Shown: positions 24,003 to 35,162 of the stretch, piece after piece
How positions within the stretch are numbered: the stretch's first letter is position 1
Layout of the letters: every line of letters starts with the position of its first letter
From: Brachynemurus nebulosus
Taxonomy: Eukaryota; Arthropoda; Insecta; Neuroptera; Myrmeleontidae
Assembly: GCA_035578155.1 (NCBI GenBank)
Contig: JAPWDM010000017.1
Location: 768,001 to 832,000, forward strand
DNA: 64,000 bases
Direction of reading: 5' to 3'
Notes under the pieces: generated by a model
The model's input: the letters and a program-made list of their open reading frames with translations, nothing else
Databases searched by the model: none
What the model was told of the DNA's origin: nothing
Position numbers and translations under genes: made by a program

Positions 24003-24830
24003 ATGTCGACGCGGAAACAACTAGCGGTTAGTCGTGAGAAGACAAGCGGTGTGAAAAGATCTGGTTGCGGTATAGTAAACGAAGTAATCAACAAATTACC
24101 ATTTGAACTTCATATACCTGGCTATCAGTATTGTGGACCTGGAACTAGACTGCGCGAGCGATTGCTACGAGGTGATCCGGGTATCAACAAATTGGACGCT
24201 GCATGCAAAGACCACGACATCGCCTATTCACAGTTTAAAGATATTCAAGATCGACATAAAGCTGATTTAATACTAGCTGATAAAGCGTGGGAGCGAGTTA
24301 AATCGTCAGATGCAAATCTTGGCGAGCGAGCTGCTGCTTGAGCTGTAACGAACGCGATGAAGTCGAAAGTAAAATTAGGAATGGGCCATTCAAAGAAGAA
24401 CAAAAAAGGACAAAAATTAATATTTGGTGCTGGAATTCGTGATTTGAGAAGTATATTGAAGAAAAAGAAGCCGAAAACTATTAAGAATGCGATAAAATTT
24501 GCACTGAAAGCTGTGAAGAATATTTTCAAGAAGAAGGATAGTCAATTTACAACACCGAGAATCATTCCAGTTCCAAAAACTGGCGGAATTTTACCATTCC
24601 TGGTTCCACTTTTTGTCGGCCTGTCCGCTGTAGGATCACTTGCTGGAGGTGCTGCTGGTGTTGCGAAAGCAGTGAATGCTTATAAAACAGCAAAGAAACA
24701 GTTGGATGAAAATGAACGTCATAACAGTATGATGGAAGCAATTGCACTTGGATCCAAATCTGGAACTGGACTTTATTTGAAACCATACAGAAGAGGTTTG
24801 GGACTTTACATCGAATCAAAAAACCGCTAA
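24003..24830 (+). pseudogene. Polinton PLA2-like capsid-associated protein
   Basis: Starts MSTRKQLAVSREKTSG. Residues 40-75 carry the signature of parvovirus-type phospholipase A2: YCGPGT (calcium loop) and DAACKDHDIAY (catalytic His71-Asp72). In parvoviruses such a domain helps virion escape from endosomes; its role in Polintons is inferred. An in-frame TGA at 24339-24341 interrupts the gene. The rest is lysine-rich (KKNKKGQK, ILKKKKPK), followed by a Gly/Ala hydrophobic segment (FLVPLFVGLSAVGSLAGGAA) and a GTGLYLKPYRRG motif, and ends at 24830. The protease follows in another frame without its own ATG. Confidence 0.82.
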
Positions 24831-25765
24831 GCGAGCTACCCGATCGACCATTAACTGATCGCGACATTTATCAGTTTGGAAACAAATATTTGTCCAATTT
24901 TCATGGCGTATTCATGAGAGATGATTTACCGAAACGTCCAAGGCGAAAGGCGTGTGGAGTCGTCAATTTGGATAATTAATCGGGACCAGGAAGCCATTGG
25001 ATAGCGTACGCCAAAGATAACAAGAACGTCGAATATTTCGATAGTTATGGAAATTTACCACCACCTGCAGAAGTTGTGCAATATTTACATGGCAATAATA
25101 TTAAATATAGTGTAAACTCCATATAATGAAATTGAAGGGACCGGGTATTTTATTACGTTATAAAGAGTTTTCGTTATATGGAGAGTAAAAGAAAACAATA
25201 TAATTTTACGAATACAACTTACGAATTTAGTAAGTGGTTTTAATTTTGACTGAATTAAATGACACTTTTCGTCAATACACAAACTCTTTCTTTTACTCGC
25301 CATGTTTACAGTTAAAAAATTTGAAAGCAGCTAAGAATATGATAACGTAAAGACAGCAATAAGACAATAGTACGGAAGTACAGTAGGCAAAAACATGTGC
25401 TAGGCAATTACAACAAACAAATAAACGGATTTCTAAGAATCCCTTTGTGCGTACGAAATTTTTACGACTCTGTATCACTATTGTGTTTGAAAATCAGTGA
25501 AATAAAATTTTTTTTTGGTTTAAATAATGACGTATTTTTCGCTATTGAGAGTGGCTGTTACGTTATAAAGAGTGTTTCAATATACGGATGATAATGTAAA
25601 CCAAACAAACCTTAGCAATTTCTACGTTTTAAGGAGTTTTTCGTTAAATAGAAGTTCGCTATATAGAGTTTACACTGTAATTATAATAGATATCAAAATT
25701 ATGAACAATATAATTGTGGACATTTATGTCTAGAATTTTTATGTAATACAAATTATTTTCAATAA
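24831..25765 (+). pseudogene. Polinton adenain-type cysteine protease, split by a MITE
   Basis: Capsid-maturation protease related to adenovirus protease and Ulp1. The readable frame starts around 24815 (KPLSELPDRPLTDRD) in a different frame from the upstream gene and has no ATG, so the two may once have been one frame. Recognisable parts: FHGVFMRDDLP, VVNLDN, then an in-frame TAA at 24977, SHW with the catalytic His (codon 24995), and YFDSYGNLPPP. A MITE interrupts at 25110-25677. After it the frame continues with a Gln (YEQY) and the catalytic Cys in NCGHLC (25715), stopping at TAA 25763-25765, which overlaps an AATAAA polyadenylation signal. Confidence 0.85.
25110..25677. mobile_element. 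TA-flanked MITE inside the protease gene
   Basis: The right end on the opposite strand is CAGTGTAAACTCTATATAG; the left end is GTGTAAACTCCATATAATG, lacking the first two bases. TA duplications lie at 25108-25109 and 25678-25679. The protease frame is continuous across the deduced empty site. The interior holds several motifs like CGTTATAAAGAG and CGTTATATGGAG near both ends, reminiscent of subterminal repeats of pogo-type elements. Confidence 0.85.
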
Positions 25766-25862
25766 ATATTTTTTTTAATTGTATAATTTTTGTTTCATTT
25801 CTCATCTATACTTTAAATATATCTGTGATATAGAATTTTCTCTCATTCGTATTTTAGACACC

Positions 25863-26561
25863 ATGTCGCTAACATTAACGTTAAGTGGTGACTCATCTAT
25901 ATTAACGGCTGAATATTTTCCACCCATCGATTTACCGGGTGATTATGTATGCGGGTTGGTCAATTCTGAAACATACAATGCAGTGCCAAATATCGATGAA
26001 ACAAATAATTTATTTCATTACGGTGATGATGAAGTGAAATGTATCGAGATACCTGTCGGCAATTATGATCTGGAAGATTTGGGGTTTCAAATAGAAGATC
26101 GGATACTAGAGAAGAGAAAACCGGGTGATAGCCCGCAACTTATACTTCGTGTAAATAACAATACGCTAAAAAGTGAAATAAAATGTACGGAAACAATTCA
26201 TTTCGATCAAGAACGAACAATTGGCTCACTACTTGGCTTCAGTAAGCGAAAACTTGCGGCTGGTCATTACCACTATTCGGATAAACCAACGAATATCATG
26301 AAAGTGAACCTGATCCAAATTGAAACAAACATTACAACGAACAGGTACCTGAACAACGTTCCAGCACATAATATTTATTTGTTTTCGATTCAAGTTGAAC
26401 CTGGGTATAAAATAAGCGAATCACCGAATACAGTTATTTATATGCCGGTGACCGTGAGACGGATAACATCTCTAGTTTTACGAATTGTGGATCAAGACGG
26501 TAATTTAGTGAATTTTCGAGGCGAAACGGTAACAGTAAAGTTGCATTTGAAGCCAGCGTAA
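25863..26561 (+). CDS. Polinton penton / minor capsid protein (single jelly roll)
   Basis: An intact 232-residue frame starting MSLTLTLSGDSSILTAEYFPP. Beta-rich throughout, with hallmark segments LPGDYVCGLVNSETYNAVPN, IGSLLGFSKRKL and a C-terminal VRRITSLVLRIVDQDGNLVNF block, as I recall for the conserved minor capsid protein of insect Polintons, proposed to form penton vertices. The chosen ATG follows GACACC; an in-frame extension to 25779 is unlikely because it is hydrophobic leader-like DNA outside the conserved start. TTTTAG at 25853-25858 could be a splice acceptor. No lesion seen. Confidence 0.85.
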   Translation: MSLTLTLSGDSSILTAEYFPPIDLPGDYVCGLVNSETYNAVPNIDETNNLFHYGDDEVKCIEIPVGNYDLEDLGFQIEDRILEKRKPGDSPQLILRVNNNTLKSEIKCTETIHFDQERTIGSLLGFSKRKLAAGHYHYSDKPTNIMKVNLIQIETNITTNRYLNNVPAHNIYLFSIQVEPGYKISESPNTVIYMPVTVRRITSLVLRIVDQDGNLVNFRGETVTVKLHLKPA

Positions 26562-26563
26562 AA

Positions 26564-26725
26564 ATGTTGGTATTTAAAGACGAAAATGTGATGCGACCGA
26601 TGAGTCTACAACTTGCCACCAAGGTGAACGGATCGGTGAGGAAGAAGCAACAACGACCGCCATTAACAAGAGAGAACAAACAATTTCTACGACAACTGGG
26701 TTTCAAGCTGAAGAGGAAAAAATGA
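26564..26725 (+). CDS. Small basic Polinton protein, 53 residues
   Basis: Starts two bases after the penton stop and ends in ATGA, overlapping the major capsid start codon at 26722. The protein (MLVFKDENVMRPMSLQLATK and on) is strongly basic, with KVNGSVRKKQQRPP and LGFKLKRKK at the end. The tight placement between the two capsid genes and the open frame argue it is real. Possible roles include DNA binding or capsid assembly, but nothing in the sequence decides this. Confidence 0.75.
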   Translation: MLVFKDENVMRPMSLQLATKVNGSVRKKQQRPPLTRENKQFLRQLGFKLKRKK

Positions 26726-27927
26726 GCAGCATTTTAAGCATCAATACTGGAATCGATTTCGATGAAAGCATTTCAAACATCGAGTATCACTGCTATTCGC
26801 CGTTTCTAAATGCGTTTGCGAACAGCGATGAAATTCGAATCTGCTGTCAAAATCAAGATCTGATCCTGCTGCCGCACGAAAGTTGTCTGTATGTGGAAGG
26901 ACAATTGTTGAAGAGTGATGAAACAGTATCGACTACAGCGGAATTATCCAACAATTCACTGGCGTACCTGTTTGAAGAAATACGATATGAACTGAACGAT
27001 GTGGAAATCGATCAATGCAAGTACGTTGGACCGACAACAACGTTAAACAATTATTTGGCATTAAACGAAAATGAAAGCAAACTACTCTACAACGCTGGAT
27101 GGTATCCGGAAAAAACAATTAAAGTAACGGAAAAAGGCTACTTCAATTTCTGTCTACCATTGGCGCGGATGTTTCGATTTCTTAACCATTACAAGAAAGT
27201 TATCATCAATGCAAAAAATCAGCTAGTTCTGACTCGGGCTCGGACGGATCATGATGCAGTTATATCACCAACGGATGACGTCATTTTCCATATACATAAA
27301 ATTCAATGGATGGTTCCACACGTTACAGTTGCAGACGAACAGAAACTGAAGTTGTTGAAATATGTGGAAAATAGTGAAGATATTACAATTGCTTTTCGAT
27401 TATGGGATATGCATATACAGCCAACGATTCCAACGGCCAGACAAAACATTTGGACGGTGAAAACATCGACTTAGCTGGAGAAACCGCGTTACATTATGTT
27501 CGCTCTACAAACGGATCGACGAAATAAAAAAGATAAAGATTCCAGTATTTTCGATCACTGTGAACTTTCAGACGTCAAAGTTTATTTAAATTCTGCGAAA
27601 TACCCGTACATGGATTTGAATTTGGATTTCAACAATGATAGATATGCAGTAGCATATCACATGTATTCGAAATTTCAACAAGCATATTATGATTGTAAGA
27701 AGAATGAGCCGCTTTTAAGCAAAACACAATTCAAGAATATCGCTCCAATCATATTCATCGATTGTTCTCATCAAAACGAAACACTGAAAAGTGGACCAGT
27801 GGATATTTGAATTTAATTTAAAACGTTGAAGGAGGTGCCAGAGAATACATCAGCATTCTGTCTTCTACTACATGACCGGGTGGTTCAATATAATCCATTG
27901 ACGAATATTGTTACAAAATATGTATAA
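26722..27927 (+). pseudogene. Polinton major capsid protein (double jelly roll)
   Basis: Starts MSSILSINTGIDFDESISNIEYH; the frame covers 401 codons to TAA 27925-27927. Conserved stretches: IEYHCYSPFLNAF, LLPHESCLYVEG, FNFCLPLARMFRF, EKPRYIMFALQTDRR, and FIDCSHQNETLKSGPVD. This is the double-jelly-roll capsid protein shared by Polintons and related viruses. Three in-frame stops break it: TAG at 27472, TGA at 27808 and TAA at 27814. No frameshift is needed to read through, so loss was by point mutation. Confidence 0.9.
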
Positions 27928-27944
27928 AAGCACCGCAATCCGAC

Positions 27945-27979
27945 TATAAATCAACCAGTTTCGCTCTAGACAACGCATA
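27945..27979 (+). promoter_or_regulatory. TATA box before the last Polinton gene
   Basis: CTATAAATC at 27944-27952, about 30 bases before the start codon at 27980, so the leader would be very short. No clear initiator. Confidence 0.45.
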
Positions 27980-28430
27980 ATGAAGACCGACGCAGCAATT
28001 GTTGACTTCCAAGGATTTCCAAATTCAACAAATGGGAAATTCTACATAAAGGAATTGGCTGTGTTGAAATTCGATTCTTCCGAAGAAAATTATGGTGAAG
28101 ATTATATACTACAACACTATGTATTCAAATCACCAATACCGTTTTGCGGATTAAGTGAAAAAGATCAGCGCACAGCTCGCTGGTTGCGGAAAAATCATCA
28201 TGGCTTCGCATCATCATGGACATATTGAATACGAGGAACTAAAATACATTTTAATAAACAATGTGCACGGAACTCGAATCATCTATACGAAAGGTGAAGA
28301 AAAAGTGCGGTATTTGAAACGACTACTACCATCAGCGCCCATCATGAACTTTGAAGAAATAACAATTTGCCCCAAGTTGGGAATCATAACATCAACATAC
28401 ACTAGTCCTCGATGCGGCCATCATTCTTAA
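27980..28430 (+). pseudogene. Polinton terminal hypothetical protein, frameshifted
   Basis: Starts MKTDAAIVDFQGFPNSTNGK. The first part is open to 28228; a single-base frame change near 28205-28222 moves the coding frame, which continues (IEYEELKYILINNVHG, YLKRLLPSAPIMNFEEI) to a TAA at 28428, giving about 150 residues. The last 50 bases lie in the right terminal repeat. The opening pattern (AIVDFQGF, then VLKFD) loosely recalls DEDD exonuclease or RNase H folds, a weak guess. Similar proteins sit next to the capsid gene in insect Polintons as far as I recall. Confidence 0.7.
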
Positions 28431-29094
28431 GCAACTTGCGCCATGGAAAATGTTATATCCATATACAAATATTATTGTAATTGTAAAATATTTCTTTTTA
28501 AAATAAATTTATTAAAATAAAAAAATGTGTTTTTATTTAGAGAAAAACCTGCTTAAACCTGTTTTCAGATAAAAATATTATAAAATTATGAAAGCAACAC
28601 CATCTTTTCATGGAATTTCGAATCTAGGTACCGAGTTCGCAGTGGTTCAGACTAGCAACGCCGTCTTTTAACTATCAAAAATGATTTTCGGTGTCAATTT
28701 TCGGGATCGCTAGATAGAGATCGCTAGATAGGGATCGCTATTATCCAGACTACGAGCACCATCTTTTCATGCAATTTTGAATCTAGGTATCGAGATCGCG
28801 GTGGTTCAGACTAGCAACGCCATCTTTTCATGGAATTTCGAATCAAGGTACAGAGTTCGCGGTGGTTCAGACTAGCAACGCCATCTTTTAACTATCAAAA
28901 AGGATTTTCGGTGTCATCTGTTGACAATTGTTCAGACTTACACACAGGGATCGTTAGTATCCAGACTACGAGAGTCATCTAGTAGTGAATTCACAGGGCT
29001 CGAAGGCGGCATAGCTTACCTATCTCCTCCCGGGTTCGCTCAAAAAAATCGGATAGAGGGATGAAGGGTCCAGAACTGTCCAAAAACTACTATT
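28379..29094 (-). repeat. Right terminal inverted repeat of the Polinton
   Basis: Reverse-complement match of 9590-10296, with the same internal modules (GATGGCGTTGCTAGTC type). A local duplication (GGGATCGCTAGATAGAGATC) near 28703-28735 is not in the left copy. Both repeats have diverged by several percent by eye. Confidence 0.92.
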
Positions 29095-29729
29095 GATAGA
29101 GTTTACATTTTTTTACATAGTTATAATAAAAAATATAGGTGGTTCATTTAAAAAAAAAGTTTTTCACAATAAACAAAAAAATGTTTAAAAAATGCTTTAT
29201 GTGACCAGCTTGTATCATGTCAAGGAAGCTGAAATGCCACTGTCAGATAGAATATTAATAACAATTCCCAGCGAATTCAAATTTGTTGTTAAAAACACTT
29301 AAAATAGCAAAGTTGGTGTTAACTTTCGGTATAACCGGAAGTGGCAGCAAGCTAGAAATATTTTAATTAAAATCTTCATATTTGGAAACTTCTAAAACCA
29401 AATTTTCAAAAATCTACTTTATTTAGAAGACCATAAACTTATAATGGAGATTCTTTTTGAATCATCCTGTACATAACCATTTGGATCACATTACAATGTG
29501 GTTAAGATTGATCGGGAAGTTAATATCTATATTCCCTGTAAATTTCAACTCAATAACTTCAGTAGTTTTTAGACAGACAGACAGACAGACAAACAAAAAA
29601 TTTTATTTTTTAAAGTTAGATTTGCTATATATGTCGAATTTGCTAACTGAAAAACATATTAATACTTAAAAATTCGAAAATCACAGACAGACCCTTCTAT
29701 TTTATTTATAGGTATTGATTAGGAATTTT
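29095..29729. other. Polinton right flank, non-coding
   Basis: GATAGA duplication at 29095-29100. A short (GACA)n run at 29572-29591 after CAGTAGTTTTTA resembles the tail of an insect LINE. No gene. Confidence 0.55.
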
Positions 29730-30650
29730 GGATTTTTATTATTTATAAAATAGAAAATTTGGATTTTTTTGGAAAGAAAAAATATCTTCATAAAAGCTTT
29801 CCAGTTTACTATTTAAGTTCCTTTTTTAATATTTAAAAATAAAACACAAAGGCAATTGGCGGATAAGCATGGGTAGGAATGCCCTCGTACGAATTGTGTT
29901 GGCTTTTTCCCTGCTAACTGCTATCGGCACAAAATTGAAATTTACTGAGATTCAGCCCTTAAAAACTTAAAACCTTTTTTTAAAGCCCCGATCAACCGGA
30001 CACTCATCATCAGTTTTGAAACTACCAAAATGACAAATCGCCTGTGGGCTTTCAATTACTTTTCGCTTGTAGACATTCAATACCGACGATGACAGGAAAA
30101 ATTCGACTTCCGTGATGGGGCTCCGCTGCTCACGGCGTTTTTTTTTTCTAATACAAAATAGGCGAATAGTAAATTTAAAAATTAAAAAAAAATTAACGTA
30201 CTTTTTTACTTAACAAATGCAGTACATATGTAATACATACAACATATACATATTATATAATATATACCTATACATAGTTATAATAATACATATGTAAGTA
30301 ATTTTAAAAATGTTATTGATGTCATTTATTATTTTATTTATGAAATAGAAATACTGGATTTTTTTGGAAAGAAAAAATATCTTCATAAAGGTCTCCCAGT
30401 TTACTATTTAAGGTTCTTTTTTAATATTTAAAATAAAACACAAAGGCAATTGGCGGATAAGCATGGGTAGGAATGCCCTCGTACGAATTGTGTTGGCTTT
30501 TTTCCTGCTAACTGTTATGGGCATAAAATTGAAAGTTACTGAGATTCAGCCCTTAAAAACTTAAAACCTTTTTTTAAAGCCCCGATCAACCGGACACTCA
30601 TCATCAGTTTTGAAACCACCAAAATGACAAATGACAAATTATGGTAAAGA
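29730..30650 (+). repeat. Dispersed repeat family B, two tandem copies
   Basis: Two copies (29730-30150 and about 30340-30650) share GGCAATTGGCGGATAAGCAT, TACGAATTGTGTTGGC and CCCGATCAACCGGACACTC. The first ends in GCTGCTCACGGCG plus a T run; the linker has the reverse of the sequence found between families B and A at 46340-46484. Other copies: 45546-46340 and 48626-49030 (reverse), 58120-58520. Non-coding, class unknown. Confidence 0.8.
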
Positions 30651-30864
30651 TAGAGGGTGTTTTACGGTAGCCGTTTTAATTTTATAAAGTCAAGGAAAAG
30701 TAGTTATACGAATCATATGAAATTTCCTTATTTAAGTAGCTTAGAGCTTGATTTCTGTTGATGGCATTCTAAAGCAACATCGTATTAATTAATAATACCC
30801 CTGTCGCAGCATCTGCATAACATAGCGAATTTCCAAATCTTGGGCACTGGCGGATCTCATCTAA

Positions 30865-31137
30865 GACCTGTACCTATTTAAAATAGTTTAGCTTTCTAAG
30901 AGTAAAAGAATTTTTAAAATCGGCTGGGTAATTAGTTTTGGTATTTTTGGGGACCCAAGAACCCGAACGAATTTTGTGCAGCATAGTTGTATCCATCTAA
31001 AATAATTTAGTTCTCTAGCAGTGAGAAATTTTTTAGCATCGGTTCGATAGCTTATTACTGGCGTTTTCGGATCTGCAAGATCCCGGTGGACCTCATTAAA
31101 AAATCAGCTCGACCGTATATTCTAGGCGGACTTTATG

Positions 31138-31212
<75 letters not shown>

Positions 31213-31406
31213 ATTTCAGTTAAATTTAACCATGCTTCGTAACTTTGAACTTAAATAATTTCCGTTTTCTTGGCTTTATCTCTTTTATTATTGCATTTAT
31301 ATAAATTTTAAATTTGCAGTTTATTTTTAGAAAAGAATAGAGATCGATTTGTTTCGAATATAAGAATTATTTAATTTTTTAACGAAAACTCATGATCAAT
31401 CTTATC

Positions 31407-31487
<81 letters not shown>

Positions 31488-32900
31488 AACCCGTTGTGTA
31501 GCATTCTACGCCGCATTTGCATCCGCAGGACAGTTGTGGATCTCAGATAACACAACCTGTACCTATCTAAAATAGTTTACCTCGGTAATAGTAAAAAAGT
31601 TTCAAAATCGGTCAGTTATTTTATTTTTGACACTTTTAGGTACTACTGACACTGTCAGACCTTACATAACGTAATCTATATGTATCTAAAATAGCTTAGC
31701 TCCCCAATAGTGAAAAAATTTTCAAAATCGGTCGGTTAGTTTATTTTTGACACTTTTGGATCCGATGGACCCTGGCAGACTTTACATAACGTAATCTATA
31801 TTTATCTAAAATAGTTTAGCTCTGTAACAGTGAAAAAATTTTTAACATCGGTCGGTTAGTTTATTTTTACCACTTTTGGGTCCCATGGACCCTGGCGGAC
31901 CCTAAATAACGTAATGTATGTCTATCTAAAATAGCTTAGTTCCCCAACAGTGAAAAAATTTTCAAAATCGGTCGGTTAGTTTATTTTTGACACTTTTGGA
32001 TCCCATGAACCCTGGCAGACCTTACATAACGTAATCTATATTTATCTAAAATAGTTTAGCTCTGTAACAGTGAAAAAATTTTCAAAATCGGTCAGTTAGT
32101 TTATTTTTGACACTTTTGGGTTCTATGGACCTTGGTGGACCTTACATAACGTAATTTATATTTATCTAAAATAGTTTAGCTCTGTAACAGTGAAAAAATT
32201 TTCAAAATCGGTCAGTTAGTTTATTTTTGACACTTCTGAATCCTATGGACCCTGGCAGACTTTACATAACGGAATCTCTATTTATCTAAAACAGTTTAGC
32301 TCTGTAACAGTGAAAAAATTTTCAAAATCGATCAGGCAGTTTATTTTTGACACTTTTGGGTCCTATGGACCCAGGCGGACCTTACATAACGTAATCGATA
32401 TTTATCTAAAATAGTTTAGCTCTGTAACAGTGAAAAAATTTTCAAAATCGGTCAGTTAGTTTATTTTTGACGCCTGGGTCCACGCCTGTGGACCCTGGCG
32501 GACCTTACATAATGTATTCTAAATCTGTCTAAAATAGTTTAGCTCTGTAACAGTGAAGAAATTTTTAAAATTGGTCGTTTAGTTTATTTTTTACAATTAT
32601 GGGATCAGTAAATCCTGGCGAAAATCATACAAGTCTAGTACTCTAACAGTAAGAAAAGGGTTCTAAGGATCTCATATAACTTATGGCAGTCCGTAAGCTT
32701 CTTGCGGACATCATTTAATTAATTAATTCAAATACTTTAACTTACTAACTGTGAAAAAATTTTTAAAATCGATTGGTTAATTAATTTCTGGCCTTTTTAG
32801 GTCCCGAAAACCTTGACCTCACATAAAACACCTTAAATCCATTTGAAATGGTTTAATTTTTTAACATTATTAATTATTAGTGAAAAAATTTTCAAAATCG
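30865..32900. repeat. 120-bp tandem repeat array
   Basis: The core at 31555-32620 has about nine units at an almost exact 120-bp period (TATCTAAAATAGTTTAGC at about 31564, 31683, 31803, 31923, 32043, 32163, 32283, 32403 and 32525). Diverged units extend it to about 30865 on the left and 32900 on the right. Each unit carries GTGAAAAAATTTTCAAAATC and a GGACC-containing stretch. A TA-flanked MITE interrupts it at 31139-31483. Confidence 0.92.
31209..31410 (-). mobile_element. Small TA-tract-embedded MITE, copy 1
   Basis: About 200 bp between two (TA)n tracts (31141-31208 and 31411-31483). It matches, in reverse orientation, 38719-38938 (shared CTTTATCTCTTT, TTTAAATTTGCAGTTT and TTTCGAATATAAGAATTATT). 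Non-coding. Confidence 0.65.
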
Positions 32901-33565
32901 ATTCAAAATATTTTTCCGTGCATACATATGTACATTGTACATATTTTGTTTTGTTTCATATTTAATAATATTATATCATAACATAATCTTCAATTTCTTG
33001 TTTACTTAAAAATTCAATAAAAAAAAAAATTCTTCATTACATTAGCTTAGAAAATCTGTTTAATTTTCATTTTTCAACTTGAGATAGAACCATGCTAATT
33101 ATAATGCAATAAATGAGAAACAAAACTCTATACATGTATGTGTGTTATAACACATGTATGTGAATAGACTTCACTTGTTCTCACAAAATTCTTTAATAAA
33201 AAAGTGAAATATTTTTATACTTCATAAAGAACTGAGATATAAATATAAATTACTTATTAGACTAACAAAGAAAGAAAACTAATATAATGGTGAAAATTTA
33301 CATTTTCTCGAAAAATAATTAAAATAGAAAGAAAATTATAAGAATATTTTCTTCATAATTTTTTTTTCCTTTTCAACGATGTAAAAATCGAACTGTCTTA
33401 TGATAGGATCGAATGATAAAAAATGGCCAGAAAACCTACTTCTGGGCATCCGACGTGTCTGGTTAACGAACTTAGCCGAGCCAATTCAGAATCCAGTCCG
33501 CACACAAAATTTCATAAGCATTAGACATTAGACGTTTCGTTCGAGAGTTATCGTGGCGACACATA

Positions 33566-33653
<88 letters not shown>
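32901..33653. other. Non-coding region ending in (TA)n
   Basis: No gene. Contains fragments with CGTTCGAGAGTTATCGTGGC similar to the interior of the hAT element at 11645-12376. (TA)n at 33571-33653. Confidence 0.5.
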
Positions 33654-33656
<3 letters not shown>

Positions 33657-34450
33657 GGTGGAAATTAAATAAGTCTCCGAAAAATAAGGGGAGAAAGGTC
33701 TCAGTTTACTAATTAAGTTTTGCTAGTTAATTTGTCCCGATCAAGTTTCATTTCAAAAATATTTGATCGTCAAAAACTTATTAAAAAATGGCCCCTAGAA
33801 AAAAATCCTTAATCAGGCTCTGACTACCTAACATATTTTTTGTTTTTGTTTTTTTGAATGTTAAACTTTTCGTCAACAAAATATGTTTACCGAATCTTTT
33901 GAAATTAAGTGTACAGTAGCGTACAAAAATAATTTAACATATTTTGTAATAAAACAATTGCAGGTAATATTTCATACTTATAAATTTGGCAAACATCTGC
34001 AAACGACTCCAGTAATTTAATATCTTTGACTTACATCAGGTTTAAAAATTTCTTTAAAAAAAAATTCATTCTAAACAATTAATTAGAATTTTTCTAAAAT
34101 TTTTGTAGGTCATTGTACATGAAAAACAGCTGTATAAAAATATAGGTTAGTAAGTCATTACTCATTAGGTCATTATCTGTTATGTATATGAATGTGTATA
34201 TGTAATAGTAATAGAAAAAACCAAAGAATTTTTTTTTAGTCCTCATAAAAATAATAAATTTAAAATTATGTACCTACGATACCCATAAAAATACAGTCAT
34301 TCAGGGCCCCGAAGAAAAATTTCGAAACCCTTATTTATAAATACGAAAAAATTCGTCAAGTGCGTGTTTTTGACACGCACTAAGTAATGTCACCTCAGTG
34401 AAAGTGTATATTTATGATTTTTTGGCTCGTTTTTTAAGTACAGTGAGAAT
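33654..34450. other. Non-coding region after (TA)n
   Basis: Begins CAGGGTGGAAATTAAATAAG directly after (TA)n, a single end resembling the CAGGGTG MITE family; the partner end was not found. No gene. Confidence 0.45.
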
Positions 34451-34570
34451 ACAGCCCTCTTGCGTTTATTCAATATGCATGTACAACTCTACAGCCCTCT
34501 TGCGTTTATTCAATATGCATGTACAACTCTACAGCCCTCTTGCGTTTATTCAATATGGATGTACAACTCT
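34451..34570. repeat. Three perfect 40-bp tandem units
   Basis: Units at 34451, 34491 and 34531 each begin ACAGCCCTCTTGCGTTTATT; the third differs by one base (GCATGT to GGATGT). The near identity indicates recent amplification. Confidence 0.97.
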
Positions 34571-35162
34571 ACATATAATAATGTTTCCCCCACTATGATC
34601 ACACGACAATGTTAATATGTCATCCTTCGATGACATAAAAATGGTTCCCAGTAAGTGACATTTTATATGAAAGTATATTTTAAAATTAGATAACGTCTTT
34701 AAAAAATTAAAATCCAAATTATTAAGAGAAATGTTGAAAAATTGATAAAATTTTAATTTTTTGTAACTAATTTCAAAAATAATTCCATGTATCTTATTGT
34801 GCAGTATATCATTAGAAAAATCCCTTAAAATCAAACTAAGGTTCTTTTAACAATTTGTTTTTTTTTTATAACTCATTTCAGAGTTATTGTAATTCATAGT
34901 CGATGTGATTTGTAAGGAATCAAATTATTACTTAATTGGCTTTTCGGTAACACTAGTGCAAATAACATTGTCAAGTAATTTATTTATTTGCATAATAAAC
35001 CGTAAAAAAATACCATAGGTTGCACAACCGCAAAAAATAGTAGCAGGTACTACGGAACCCGGATTTATTGTGTATGAAATACACACTTACTTAACTTTTA
35101 TATGTATGTGTAAGTAGAATTCGTTTTTCACATAATAATATTATGTTTATTATTATAATATA
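34571..35162. other. AT-rich non-coding region
   Basis: No gene, repeat or regulatory site recognised. Confidence 0.5.

Larger units (their letters stand above)
9590..29094. mobile_element. Polinton/Maverick self-synthesizing DNA transposon
   Basis: A 19,505-bp element bounded by long inverted repeats (9590-10296 and 28379-29094), a candidate 6-bp duplication GATAGA and a left end starting AG. Contents match the insect Polinton gene set: protein-primed polymerase B, retroviral-type integrase, FtsK/HerA-like packaging ATPase, adenain-type protease, single- and double-jelly-roll capsid proteins, a DUF8207-type protein and a PLA2-like protein. Removing four nested elements leaves about 15.8 kb, within the usual size range. 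Most genes are broken, so this is an old, inactive copy. Confidence 0.95.

Noticed and set aside
31555..32620. CRISPR array
   Set aside because: Units are full-length 120-bp tandem repeats without unique spacers, in an animal genome.
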